A stretch of 64,000 nt of DNA from Cantharellus purpuraceus (taxonomy: Eukaryota; Basidiomycota; Agaricomycetes; Cantharellales; Hydnaceae), in assembly GCA_025174535.1 (NCBI GenBank), contig JALBUN010000014.1, positions 62,001 through 126,000 of the forward strand, read 5' to 3'. Position numbers and translations under genes: made by a program. Within the stretch, counting starts at the first letter, position 1, and each line of letters begins with the position of its first letter. The notes below the pieces were generated by a model. That model was not told the DNA's origin and did not search any database. It saw nothing but the letters and a program-made list of their open reading frames with translations. Of this stretch, positions 1-11,145 are shown in pieces.

Positions 1-2
1 AC

Positions 3-869
3 ACGGTCTATGTCCTGCTTGCGCCTGGTGGTGGCAGTTGTGCTTCGTTTGCAGATCTGATCGACGCTCTTCCTCGGTCGGTCACAATCCTGGGACTCGA
101 GCATCCTAACTATGTTCGGCCGACGAGCCGGCAATATTCTGTCGACGACCTTAGCGAGCTCTATATCGATGCACTAAAGCAGTACCCTGGCAGTATCAAG
201 GAATGCGTGCTAGTCGGAGCATCGTTCGGTGGTGTGGTTGGTGTCGAACTGGCAACGCAGCTTCCTCAACACGGGTTCAAGGTTTCCTCGATCGCACTCC
301 TCGATACCCCTTGGCCTGGCTCGTTACCATCTGGTGCCTTCAGTGTGAACGGTTTCCTCCGCGACGTTTATGGCATCATCATGCGCTCCCGCGAGTTGGA
401 CTACCCCACGCCCAATCAATCCCCCCCGCGTCCATCTACGCCCTCCAGTTATAAATCCCTCCCCGACTGTGGCGATGGTAGTAACGGTGGATGTGCGACA
501 TTCGAGAGCATGGCGGTACCATTTGACGCAGCGAGCTTTGAAGCCTTCCTTGCGTCTGCCGCCGTTGCGGGTGGCGACAGCTCAGAGGCGTTTCGGCGCG
601 TGCAAAAGTCAGACTGGAGGACGCTTTCTGCAGTGTATGCGGATAATATCTGCGCGTTGGAACGGCATAGCGTGGACGACGTGCGCTTGGATGTCCCTGC
701 GCTGTATATTCACGCGGCGGTGGATGGACTGGATCGTCATGCCCTTGCGCCGTGGTCGGATGTTTTTTCGAGGTTGTTTGTGAAGCATATTGATGCGCCG
801 CATGCATCGGTATATACGGGGGAGAACGCGAAAGCGGTTGTAGCATCTATGGCGAGGATCGTTTCTTGA
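3..869 (+). CDS. C-terminal thioesterase domain of an NRPS/PKS-type synthetase (partial)
   Basis: The frame is open from the left edge to a TGA at 867-869, so only the C-terminal part (about 288 aa) is inside the window. It reads as an alpha/beta-hydrolase thioesterase: an early strand ending APGGG, the nucleophile elbow VGASFGG (GxSxG type, about residues 72-78) and a late histidine in APHASVY near the C terminus. Such domains end nonribosomal peptide or polyketide synthetases and release the product by hydrolysis or cyclisation. The stretch at about 400-510 is proline/serine/glycine rich and could be a lid insert or an unrecognised in-frame intron. The MFS transporter 1.7 kb downstream on the same strand fits a metabolite cluster, but that is inference. 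A stand-alone thioesterase or another alpha/beta hydrolase cannot be excluded because the N terminus is missing. Confidence 0.7.
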   Translation, partial: TVYVLLAPGGGSCASFADLIDALPRSVTILGLEHPNYVRPTSRQYSVDDLSELYIDALKQYPGSIKECVLVGASFGGVVGVELATQLPQHGFKVSSIALLDTPWPGSLPSGAFSVNGFLRDVYGIIMRSRELDYPTPNQSPPRPSTPSSYKSLPDCGDGSNGGCATFESMAVPFDAASFEAFLASAAVAGGDSSEAFRRVQKSDWRTLSAVYADNICALERHSVDDVRLDVPALYIHAAVDGLDRHALAPWSDVFSRLFVKHIDAPHASVYTGENAKAVVASMARIVS

Positions 870-2430
870 CTTTATTATTCAGAGCCATATTTATGCCCGT
901 GGCTAAGCTCCCCTTCTGACATTCTTTATCCGTCGTGGTTTATACGCCACTGTGTTGTGCAACCAAATAGATTAGAGGGGCGAATCATTCCCTCAGCTCC
1001 CTCCCTGCCTCTCTTTTATTTTCAGTCTTTCATTGTTTTCTCTCGTCTTGTTCACAGTCATTTGCTACGTGTTTGGTCTTACATCTTGCGCATTGTCAGC
1101 TGGTACCCTTCTGTACCTCATTGTCTTACATACAATCTAATATAAAACCTATCAGACAATCCAATACTTGTGGCTTATCAGGCCTCAAGATTAGCAACAT
1201 TGGGTGCCCAATATTTATCAGCAAGTTTGTTTATCCCATAATATTTGCCTTCGAGCATGGACGTTGATGATTCTTAGTTGTTACTATGGACATTTTCAAC
1301 TTGAAAACGGTTTTCGTACAGAGGTAATTCTGGATTAATTATTCAAAATTCCACGAGAGGAAACTTGCTTCCTTGCCATTATTTGTGGACCATATTTAAT
1401 CAATGACATGCGTCAAGGGTCGCTCTTTGTAACGATCACCAAGCGAGCACCGCACGTAGATCCATTCGCGGCGGTCCGTCTCCGCGGAGGAACATATTGT
1501 AACCGAAGCGGTTTGTTCCGTCGCATCCGATGCGCAGACTGCAAGGGCCGATCGCTGTCTCTATTACATTGAAAAGTGTATCAAAGTGATGCAAATATTG
1601 ACTGCGGGTATACAGTCGCTTTTCTAATGGGAGAGGCCTGTGCAATGTTTATGTTGACGAGACGGGTGAGGTGGCTAAATCGGGAAGCGACTATTTCCCC
1701 AAATGGGAGATGAGATTGCCCGAGATAGTCAACCTGTGTCACGGTCGTGACGTCACGAGCAGTGCCATCCTGATTTCCGCTTGTCGTTGACAAGTTCAGA
1801 TTTATTTTACGATGAGTGCCTTTTGGGTATAACTCATCCTAGCACAATAGGCATCTACATGATAGGTATCCAGTCTGTTATGATGCGCTGCATCGGGAGA
1901 CATCATTGATACGCCACTTTCTATGGTACGCCACAGTGCCATCATTGCACCGGCGCCGGCTGCTCTATTTTAATTAAGTTTGAGATCACCGGGTGTGGTT
2001 CATACAATAGCGAGCGGTTGTTGTCAACGGCTGCGCTTGTCGACGGTCTCGTGCTGTGTCTTGTTCAATGGACTTATGAGTCACCGGCTCCGACCGGAAG
2101 CGCCATCCAGGCTCTGATGGTTGTTGTCGAATTTCATGAGATGTTTACGGGCATCTACAAGCCATCGCACGTGGGAGATCTCAGGAGGTAGCGCCCTGCA
2201 CCGCCCACAGGCGTATCGCGCCAGCTCCTCACGGCTTTGGAGTTGCCTGTTGTAAAGGGGCGGAAGTCCGATTGCCGGGCGGATATGATCCAGGGTTAAT
2301 GAATGGTATCTTGTGAAGGAAGGATCACGTTTTGATGGGTGAGTCTTTGCTGTAAACCGCGATTCATTCAAATATCCAGTGCGCGCTCGCTCTTTGTCGC
2401 CAGAAATTTGCAAGGGGCCGTGGCGCTTCT
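870..2430. other. Intergenic region, no gene recognised
   Basis: About 1.5 kb between the thioesterase stop and the MFS promoter. Only short open frames without family resemblance or coherent splice structure are present. No transposon ends or RNA gene were recognised. Confidence 0.6.
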
Positions 2431-2448
2431 CTATATATATATACATTA
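2431..2448 (+). promoter_or_regulatory. TATA-type box of the MFS gene
   Basis: An alternating TA run (tctatatatatatacatta) lies about 145 bp before the ATG at 2591. The distance would allow a 5' UTR of about 110 nt. Confidence 0.45.
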
Positions 2449-2590
2449 TTAATATCAACTACAAGTCTTTTATAAGCCTTGGATGATCTGACGCGCCACT
2501 TTAGACTCACCACGCTTCCTACCGCCTGGACGTCGAGCTTGGTGAAGACGGCTCCAGTTGTCCCTCCTGCCCACTCCCAAGTCTTCTGCA

Positions 2591-4915
2591 ATGTCTCAAA
2601 CGGCAGGCACCACGACTCCCACGCAATCAGTGTCTACCGCACAAGTCAACTCGGAGACACCCGGTGCAGCGGCCAAGGCTCAAAACGACGACAATATCCG
2701 ACATACGAAAGATTTTGGATTTTTGCCCATACCGCCTTCGTGTCGTTATGACCCAGACAAGCCGATTCACTTTGGTCTCGTTCGCATCATAGTGTTCGGG
2801 CTTGCAAGTACATTTAGTGAGTGGTTTCCGGTATGATGGTAGTATATTCTAATGAATGTTTGCCCACATAAAGCTGGTAAATATCACTCGTTAATGTTTT
2901 TCTAGAATTCACTGCTTTCTCGCATGCATTGAGCAATGCTCCACTACATCTTATTGTCCTTGAAAATGATCATTCGTTTCCTTGACCGATGAACACTCGT
3001 ACTCACTACTGCAAATTATAGGTATGAATCTCTATTATTGCCAGCCCCTTCTAGGTGAGAACAATCTTGACTCTTCTGCTCACTTTGGTTACTGATCAAA
3101 GCGCAGTCCAACTCGCAGACGCGTTCCACGTCTCTGATCAGGAGGTTTCCCGTATCCCCACTCTCGTCCAAGCCGGGTAAGAAGAATGCCATTCTGCCAA
3201 GCAGTTTCTTTGTCGCTGATACTTCAATGGTTTTTGTTTCTCAGTTACGCAGCTGGCCTCGTGTTATTGTCACCACTGGGTGACCTCGTACGGCGCCGTC
3301 AGCTGCTTCTTCTTCTCATGACCCTTGCGGCGTCGCTTTCGATCGGACTGGCGATCACACATTCTCTCGTGGCTTTTGAGACCATCTCCTTCCTGGTCGG
3401 TGTGCTTTCCGTTACGCCCCAGGTATGCATATTCTCCCGGCGACAAGCCCCTATGTCTGTTCCCTCGGTTATTGACACATGGGCGGGTGTGTGATTAGAT
3501 TTTGATCCCACTGACGGCTGACCTCGCGCCACCCTCAAGGCGTGCGTCGGCGATCTCGATTGTACTGGCAGGGCTTCTTATGGGTGTTCTCCTCGCCCGT
3601 GTGCTTGCTGGTATCATTGCTCAGTTCTCCAGTTACCGTAATGTCTACTGGATGGGTGTCGGAGGTGTGTGTTTCAGCACGGTCCTTCGAGTCCTCTACC
3701 ACCGTTTGTTGACTAGCATCGTTTGATCAGGGCAATACCTCCTACTGTTTGCCTTGTACATCTTCTGCCCTGATACGCCCGCGAAGAACAAGCACCTCAA
3801 TTATCTTTCAATTCTGACATCGATGGCGAAGCTCGCTGTGACGGAACCCGTGCTGATCCAGGCGTGCTTGATTAGCGTGGCGTCTGCGGCGATATTTAGC
3901 AGCTTCTGGGTTACGATGACGTTCTTGCTGAGTGGCGCGCCGTATAATTATAATACGTGAGGGGCTATTTTTTCTTTTGTGGATGAGGGAATTAAACCAA
4001 GGTTTGACTGTAGTCTTGACATTGGCTTATTCGGACTTGTCGGTGAGTAATGACGCTCTGGAGTCAAACCTGGCGTATTCCGCCTTAACGTATATATTCG
4101 CAGGAATGGTCGGCGTTTGCACGGCGCCTTTTATTGGCAGATTGATCGATGGACTTATACCATGGATGGCCACACTCATTGCAACGTTGATGATTTTGGT
4201 GTCGCAGGTGGTGCAGATCGGTGGGGGGACAATTAGCATTGGTGCTGTTGTTGTTGCGACATTTAGTATGTGTGCATGTGTTTGTGGAATGCTAGAGGGC
4301 TGACTGGGGTGTTGTCTCTTTGTGTAGTTCTTGATGTGGGGAGACAGTCGCAACAGGTGTCGTTGACGACTGCTGTGTATGGGTGAGTATGAACTTGCGG
4401 ATTGCCTCCGCTCCATTCATACTTAGATATTCATTTCAGGATTTCCCTTGAAGCTAGGGCACGGTTGAATGCAGTGCTGATTCTCTCCGTACGTTTCTTC
4501 CATAACTGTCTTGACATACTGGCTTACGTGTCTGTACATCAGATCTTCTTGGTAAGCTCCCGCACCTCGCCGACACAAGCCTTTCTTCCACTCTGACTTA
4601 CGTACCGTCCTCCTTCAGGGCCAAGTTATGGGCACATCCGTCGGGACCAAAGTATTCGTAGAGCACGGTTCACGTGCAACAGATGCTCTGAATTTGGCGT
4701 GGGTAGGGTGGCAGTTATTGCTGATCTTTTTGCGGGGCCCACATTGTGAGAGGTATACGTGGATGGGGTGGCAAGGGGGAATGAACATGCGGAAGGCGAA
4801 GGTGGAGGCGGCCAGTACTAGTGCAGGAAGTGAGGGGAAGCCTGATGATGCGACGGTGCAGGAGCTGGAGGCGGCAGATGGGGCAAAAGGAGACTTGGAA
4901 AAGGGGGGCCAATGA
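2591..4915 (+). CDS. Major facilitator superfamily transporter, about 12 exons
   Basis: Spliced by eye as 2591-2816, 3022-3054, 3107-3176, 3245-3422, 3499-3664, 3731-3956, 4014-4042, 4104-4265, 4328-4382, 4440-4488, 4543-4551 and 4619-4915; every junction keeps phase with GT-AG ends. The protein has a hydrophilic N terminus, then a run of hydrophobic helices (MNLYYCQPLL; YAAGLVLLSPLGDLVRRRQL, matching the MFS helix2-3 loop signature GDxxxRR; SFWVTMTFLLSGAPY; IGLFGLVGMVGVCTAPFIGR; IGAVVVATFILDVGRQSQQ; GTSVGTKVF) and a charged cytosolic tail. It should be a plasma-membrane exporter or uptake carrier; substrate unknown. Exon 11 is a 9-nt micro-exon (Ile-Phe-Leu). It ends facing the minus-strand lectin gene. 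The last five exons are duplicated at 24366-25187. Confidence 0.8.
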
Positions 4916-5319
4916 GGTGTGCGTGGAGTGCATGGTTGAGTAGAGTATTTGACGTTATTGGGGAGTAGAGTTACGGTAGTTGCTTGCTTATGGCTTTATA
5001 ATGATCAATGACCGTTTTATGTTCGTTGCAGATTAGATGGGTTGAATGGTGTCCAATCTTGAATATTAGAAGAGACTGGATTGTGTCCCATTTTGAGGGT
5101 TCGTTTGCCTGGAGCAGATGCACCTGAGTACATCAGGAGAGTTTGGAATGCTTACAGTGAGCACGCACACAGGTGTTCCAGCGATATTCATCATTTGTAC
5201 AAACGTACACTCGTTTCAATTGCAGACCAAAAATATGGAACTAACACCAAGAAAGCTAGTCAAACGAGGGCACTGTTTATGCAAAACTGCGGAGCCGAAA
5301 CCACACTTCGGACCTTACC

Positions 5320-6361
5320 TCATCCCACTCGACTGATAGACCTGCCTCCCAAGTATTTCCACCCTTCCCATTGCCCATTTCCTATGTTCCTGACATTAAA
5401 CCACAGACCTGTGTCCGTTCCAAGGCCTAATAGCGTCAATGCGCCAGGAGAATGGCTGACCGGGGTCGGCGGCTGCACAAGTATTCCTCCCATGCTCTTC
5501 CAGCCGCGCCAGGATCCACCCTTCCATTCGTTGTGTTGCGGGACATTGGAGGTGTCCAGTGCAAAGAGATCGAGTTTCCCTGATTGCGGGGATATAGCGC
5601 TTATACCGTGGAATTTGCCGTGAATAGTCTCAAGGCTCGAATGTCTACCGTTCCCTGCAGTTTGGAAAACAATCAGCGTCTCTCCCATCGAGCAAAGTGA
5701 AGAACATACTGAAAGAGACTCGCATTATATTACCTTGAGGATCAAGTCCGAAGACGTCTATATGCCCAGGTTGGTCCGAAACTGCCTTCGGTGAATCCGC
5801 CCAACGACCTGGTAATTTCTCTGCCTGACCCCAGTGCTGTGATCCCACGTGCCAATGGTGATGATAGAGTGCATTATCATGGTGACCCACGGCAAAAACT
5901 GAAACTTCAGAAGGTCCTGTCGTGACCGCGGTAGGCGTGTGCATAAAGGTACCTCCAATCTTCTCGTGTTCTTTCCCCGGCGGCTTATAAGTTTTTCCAT
6001 CCCATGACTTGTGATACAATGCATGATCTTCTCCAACATGGAATATATGCAACGTCCCCTTCATATTCGTAACGGCGGGAGGTGCAATCAGCTTTCCGCC
6101 AATACTACTGAATGGTCCAAAATCTCCCCACTCGACGAGGTCGAACTCTGCCTGTTCCAGTGAATGATCTTCGGCGACCATGAATGCATTAAGATGATTC
6201 GGTATACGAGACACGGTGACAGGCTCGAAAATCCATTTTCCCGCGTTTTGATGCCAGCCGGCCCAGTTCGTGTCGTTCGCAGGATCTTTGTACGTCCAGT
6301 GAAGGGAATGGTCAGGTCCGAGTACGAAGGCATTGATACGTTTCGGAGCGAGGGAGACCAT
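5320..6361 (-). CDS. PLL/fucolectin-type seven-bladed beta-propeller lectin, copy 1
   Basis: Two exons: 5734-6361 and 5654-5320, with an intron from GTAATAT to CTGCAG; 963 nt, 320 aa. About seven repeats of 40-45 aa have the pattern W-x-x-x-G-x(4)-P-x-x-V-S-x(4)-L-x-x-F-x-x-G-x-D-x-x-L (NHLNAFMVAEDHSLEQ; GTLHIFHVGEDHALYHKSW; SEVSVFAVGHHDNALY; GHIDVFGLDPQG; GKLDLFALD; GALTLLGLGTDTGLWF). This is the plan of bacterial PLL-type and related fungal fucose-binding propellers; the Trp/Asp positions between blades form the sugar sites in that family. No signal peptide or transmembrane helix, so a cytosolic lectin; defence against fungivores or a developmental role is inference. It is convergent with the MFS gene, and a near-identical paralogue is at 25592-26633. 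Confidence 0.72.
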
Positions 6362-6485
6362 AGTACTGGATATTCAGGTGAGTAGGCACATTCTACAGGT
6401 GTAGGCAACGTTTACTTACCGATATTAGAGACAGTGCGAGAGTCTGATTTAATTGAACTCTCTGACCCATATTTTATAACCATGG
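6362..6485 (-). promoter_or_regulatory. Promoter and 5'UTR intron of lectin copy 1
   Basis: Read on the minus strand there is a TATA box (TTATAAAATATG, about 6470-6481). About 70 bp further on is a donor ATATCG|GTAAGTAA, and an acceptor ATCCAG lies four bases before the ATG, giving a likely 5'-UTR intron of about 55 bp. The same layout recurs before copies 2, 3 and 4. Confidence 0.5.
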
Positions 6486-7150
6486 TGTGAGATGTGTGTT
6501 ATCCATATAGCCTCATGTCCGGCGTACTTGGGGCACGTCACTGTCGTTGGTTTACATGTGTCAATCGAGGACGAAAGGCGAAAGTAGATACCTTCAGGGG
6601 ATCCAGGGGAACATCACCGATCTGAAGATCTACCAACTCTATTTCAACGTCCCGCAAGAGCTATGACGAGTCGTGTTGTATATTGCAAGATATACCAGAC
6701 AGAGTAATGGGGAAAGGCGCGAACTGGTTACTAGGTTACCACGCCGCCATCTACTGACATCATCCTGTCTTCATGTTGGGATGAGAGTCAACCATGGTAA
6801 ACATTGTGCCACATCAACAAGAGTAGTGACGGCATTCGTCCAGCTCCAAAGTGCGGAGGTAAACTGTAGAACTGGCCTCTCCATGCGCAGAGGGAAAAGT
6901 CGCGAGACTGCGTTACGGTATGGATTGAAGATGGGCAGCAGAGGGCTGCCATTAGCAACAGCATCTGAATGGCGTTCGGACGATGCGACTGTCGGCTTTG
7001 CGAGGAGTAAGCATCATCCCCCTGACCATGCTGTTCCCAGAAAATGCGGAAGGCCCGGCGGTGCCTGCCCAACTCGAGAGGAATGCTGGTCAACAGTCAA
7101 ATGATCACGATGGATTTCATAGATGGCGCGCTCCTGACAATGAATGAACC
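6486..7150. other. Upstream flank of lectin copy 1, part of a duplicated block
   Basis: No gene is seen. Up to about 6955 the sequence is nearly identical to 26757-27225, and the proximal parts resemble flanks of the other lectin copies (for example 29820-30120). The open frames here are not conserved between copies. Confidence 0.5.
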
Positions 7151-7154
7151 TGCA

Positions 7155-7785
7155 TAGGATCTTGCGGCCGATTTCATGCTAGGACTGTGTCTGTCCGGTG
7201 AAGATATGGTGTTCGACCTCGAGTCTCAGCTCAGGACTGTGGTCAATGTTAATGCACCGACGTGAGGCGATGATCCGTAAGCATTGCAAATCCTTAGCAT
7301 GGTGTCCTCAGCGATGTTGTGTGCCCACCGCTATATATACTCTCAGAGCTTTCTTTCTCACTCACCACTAGCATCGAGGTATGCCTCTATTGCTGTGTGT
7401 ATAGCAGTATTCAGATGCCTCCCTTGTTCCACTTGAAAGTTTGTCTCATGAACTGTTTAGAGGGGATACAGGGATGGCAGTGGAAATTGCTTAGATCTTC
7501 CGGCCGTTTCATGCTAGGAATGTGTCTGTATTCATGTCAGTTTCCGGCGAAGATATGGAGCGTCGGCTCAGGACTTGCGTGTGGTCAATGTCATTGTGCC
7601 GACGTGGCGGTAAGCGTCGCTAATCCTTAGCTCCTCAGCGGTGTGGTGTGCCCGCCGTCCCACGTATCTACCTTCAGGGCTTTCTTTCTCAATACTCGCG
7701 TCGAGATATGCCCCCATTGCTATATGAACGTATTCCGCCGTGTCCCACCTGAAAGCTTGTCTTCTGAAGGGATTGGCAGGGAAAG
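7155..7785. repeat. Diverged direct tandem duplication, two units of about 330 bp
   Basis: 7155-7480 and 7490-7785 align with one another in the same order. Shared blocks include a gatctt-cggccg-tttcatgctagg start, a ctcaggact-gtggtcaatgt block, a ctttctttctca block and a cttgaaag/cctgaaag block, followed by similar 3' ends. No convincing protein is encoded; origin unknown. Confidence 0.55.
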
Positions 7786-8660
7786 TTGCTTTGGGGAACA
7801 CGAGCAGGGTCTTTCCCTGAGCACAGTCTGTACAGCAGCATCGGCCGTGTTCTTGAGAAGTTGGAGGAGCATCCGGCCAAACGGCGTCGGACATGAGAAG
7901 GGCCGTCGCAGTGGACGGAGCGGAGGCAAGCGGAAGCGGAGTTGGATCGACGGGGGCGGTATATGTATTCTCATCAGACGACATCTACTGAGACCTCACT
8001 CTGACTCACCTGTCCTGTACTTATTTAATAACTTTTATGTTGGGGTTTTTGGGGTACGCAGTAGGAGAGAAACTACCATCTTTATTGCCAAGCAAAGCCA
8101 AAAAAACGAGATTGTCTCGGTCTCATCGGCTCTTATCCTCAACATTGTAGGCGGTTAGAACTCTGTACGTGCACATGATGTTGAATATAACTAATGCCAG
8201 TCACGTTAACCATTGTTCTAGGGCCGGCTCCGGAAGCGAAAGAAGCAATGATATCTCGAAAAGCAGAACACGAGGCCAGGCAGTTAGGCATTAATCAGCA
8301 CTCTGCTCATCATCATCATCACTCTCCTTCCCCCCAGTGCATAACTGCCTGGCCGGGATCCGACCTACTACGGAATCTGATTTCATTACGCATTTCTCTT
8401 CCTTGATGAACCGTGTAGATTGGTAGTTCTACTCGTTCGCGTCTCCCATGAACTACGGTCGCTCACGCCTGACGCTATCCCATCAATATTTTGGACTTAT
8501 AATGGCCATTGAGTGGGCACTCTCGAATGCTTCCTCCATTAGTGCAGCCATCCCTTCTAGATCGTTGACAATTTTGGCTACTTTTAAGTCGTGGTACAAT
8601 GTTTCAACACGAATATACATCAGCCCTTACACCCTTTTTGCCAGTGATTCCTCGTGAGTT
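7786..8660. other. No gene; contains a rearranged block shared with 27.2-27.6 kb
   Basis: 7786-8338 shows nothing recognisable. 8339-8690 is the reverse complement of a similar block at about 27240-27570 (around the shared GGATCC/TCTAGA-type stretches). Confidence 0.45.
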
Positions 8661-8666
8661 CTTATG

Positions 8667-9349
8667 TCATTCTAGATACTCGATATGGTGCACCGGTGAT
8701 GTCACATCCATCCAAGACTGCTTGTGCCTATAATGGGTGTCTGTCATGCCTGTCCACATAAATGCAGACTGCACACATACCAGTTGCGATATGATGGCGC
8801 AACCTCCGAGAACTCCAAGAACACCCAATACCACCCTCTTCCGATCGCTAACCGCATATGCCCGCGCTAGCAGAAGCCCTGCATCAGTAGTGTCGTCAAT
8901 CATCCATTGCTTCAACGGAACATTCATATCACCTTGAATACCGACGAGTGGGAGGACCTTGAGAGCATCCACAAAGTGAGCCATCCCATTACATGCCCTA
9001 ATTTGTATGAATACCTGCGTTCCAAAGGTTGCCCTCAAACTTACTGCGTCATGTGTCATCTATGTGCATGAACGCAAGTCATCAACAGGAACAGACCTGA
9101 AGTGATGTCAAATTGGATAAATTTTCAAATGCCTCTAGCGAGACAAACAATAGCATGCAGTATCGCGCCAGAAAATACAGTGCTGTGCCCAATTTGAATG
9201 TTTTATTCCAGATATATTGAATCTTATGTGAGATTGTAAGAAAGGTGTCGTAGGAAAGGAGAGCCGTTTTCAGCGGAAAGCGGTTAGCTAGGTTGCACAC
9301 ACAAGCCTTGAGCTTACCGAGGGCAACTATGAAGGTGTAATTGACAGCC
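8667..9349 (-). CDS. DUF6533-like seven-helix membrane protein, 5' half (split and truncated)
   Basis: Exons on the minus strand: about 9349-9097 (with an internal 30-bp intron GTAAGC...CCTAG), 9014-8933 and 8878 downwards. They encode VNYTFIVAL, SYDTFLTISHKIQYIWNK, GTALYFLARYCMLLF, then ACNGMAHFVDALKVLPLVG and LLLARAYAVSDRKRVVLG. The SYDxFLT...IxYIW and LxRAYAVxxRKR elements are typical of agaricomycete DUF6533 proteins, predicted seven-helix proteins of unknown function. Later helices and the acidic tail were not found downstream, so this copy is probably broken at its 3' end. The likely first exon lies at 17342-17234, beyond the copia insertion. Related decayed copies are at 19303-20430 and 23266-24063. 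Confidence 0.5.
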
Positions 9350-9762
9350 ATACTTGTTGAGAAATGTACTCACCTGCTGATCACTCAACTCAGGCTCCAT
9401 ACCACCGGATCATATCAATATACATCTCGAACTCGATATTGCCGGTCCATATCCGACCATCTCACGAGACGCAGTCATGTTACTGTCGTCCACACGAACA
9501 TCCATCCGTATATCCAATCATCGTTTACATTCAGGAGTAGTGAATGAATATGCTAAGCATTTACCTGTGTATATGTAATTCTGACGTCATGTTCATGATC
9601 CGGATGCCAAGGTCATTCTCATATGTACAAGTACACGTTCTACCAATACGCAGTTCTCCAGTCAATCACAGTTGTACTTTTCTCTCTGACTCACTGCCTT
9701 TTATCTCTAAGATCCCAATTATATATTGGAATTCTACGCTCTTATTCTACTGTCTGCTATCC

Positions 9763-9967
9763 TGACGAAGATCATATGACTCGCCCTCAACGTGGACTCC
9801 TATGGGTCCACGACTCGGCAGGCCATAAACAATTTTCTAGCGCTTACTGGAGTTCACGCTCTTTCTGCTGAACTTCAGGTAAGCAATCCGTAGTATTCTG
9901 CCAACACATTAGTATTTAATATACACTCTTTCTGCTGAACTCCAGTCTCCGCCTGCCTAAGTTGTTA
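9763..9967 (+). repeat. 5' LTR of the copia element
   Basis: 205 bp, starting TGACGAAGATC and ending AAGTTGTTA; matches 17013-17217 with about four substitutions. Confidence 0.88.
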
Positions 9968-11145
9968 GGTTATGGGCCCCGCCAGCGAATCAGAATCGCA
10001 TGCCTTCAAATTTCCAAAGCTCAATGGCCAGAACTACTCACTCTGTGTATGGGAACCACCTTTTCCCTATCAAATTCCATTTATGCAGCACCAATGTGCT
10101 ATTCTTTGCTTTTCCATTCCTAAATATCAGCATATATTTGATGCTTGTACCTGGAATGGACTTATTCAAATATTCTCTATTTTTCCATATTTTTTCAGGA
10201 ATATTCCATGCAGAACTCGGCTCAGAATCATTTATTTCTGCTGTGCTACAGTTGTGGACCCATAGGCACCCACAAACCTTCACACAGCCGGCTCTCCCCT
10301 TTTGGACCAGGCATTTGGCCTCAATTCAAGCTCAGATGTCTCTGATCAATAAATATTCTGTAACTTAACAACCACAGCCTCTCAGGGCACTATTTTCCAT
10401 GCAGATCATCACCTGAGATGTGGCTATCCATGGCTGTCCAAACCAGTGCAGAAAACAGGGTGGACACCTTTCTTTTTGCCTGATCAGTGCCTAGCTCAGG
10501 GATCAGATCAGCTGATGGGTGATCAAATCAGGTGATTGCCTTGGAATATTCTACCCCTTTCCATAACATTCTAGCTGTTTCCCTCTATTATTAGATAGAA
10601 CTTTCCAGAACCATTATTCAGCTCCTGATCAGTGTTAGTGCTGTGATCAGATCCTGTGATTGGCTTGGAATATTCTACCCCTTTCTTCCACCTTCCACAA
10701 CCTTCCAGTAGCTTCCATATATTAATAGGTAGAATATTCCAGAAGCATTAGTCAGCCCCTGTAAATACAATATATAAGGAGGCCATTCTGCCTCTGAAAG
10801 AATAACATATCATCATATTCTACCCATCTTCTGCACACCAGTGTGACTAGAGTGACATACAGTGTCATCCTCTATCTCAGTAACTGTTGATTACCAGTTC
10901 AAGGATCTTTTACAGTTGTGTAACTGTACTTGATTGCACTCGAAGTAGTGATATTCCTGCTTTGGGCGTGAGTGTAGTATCTGCCTCACGTGACTACGAA
11001 TCTACAGGGTGAGATTGTCTGTCGATAGTCCTGCCATTAGTGCTCTTGTTTAAGTTACTAGTGTGTACTGCCTTTGCAGAGCATTAGAAGCTTGAACTCG
11101 TGTGAAGCAGTTGCTAGACTACTTCACACATCGCTGTTACCCGCT

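Noticed and set aside
5081..5895. Long plus-strand ORFs across lectin exon 2 (also at 25467, 36524 and 39303)
   Set aside because: They are antisense shadows of the lectin coding strand, which keeps family motifs and splice sites.
9972..10368. ORFs starting at copia gag and running into the LTR insert
   Set aside because: Only the first 24 or so codons are gag; the rest is translation of non-coding LTR sequence and recurs at 50.5 and 52.3 kb for that reason.
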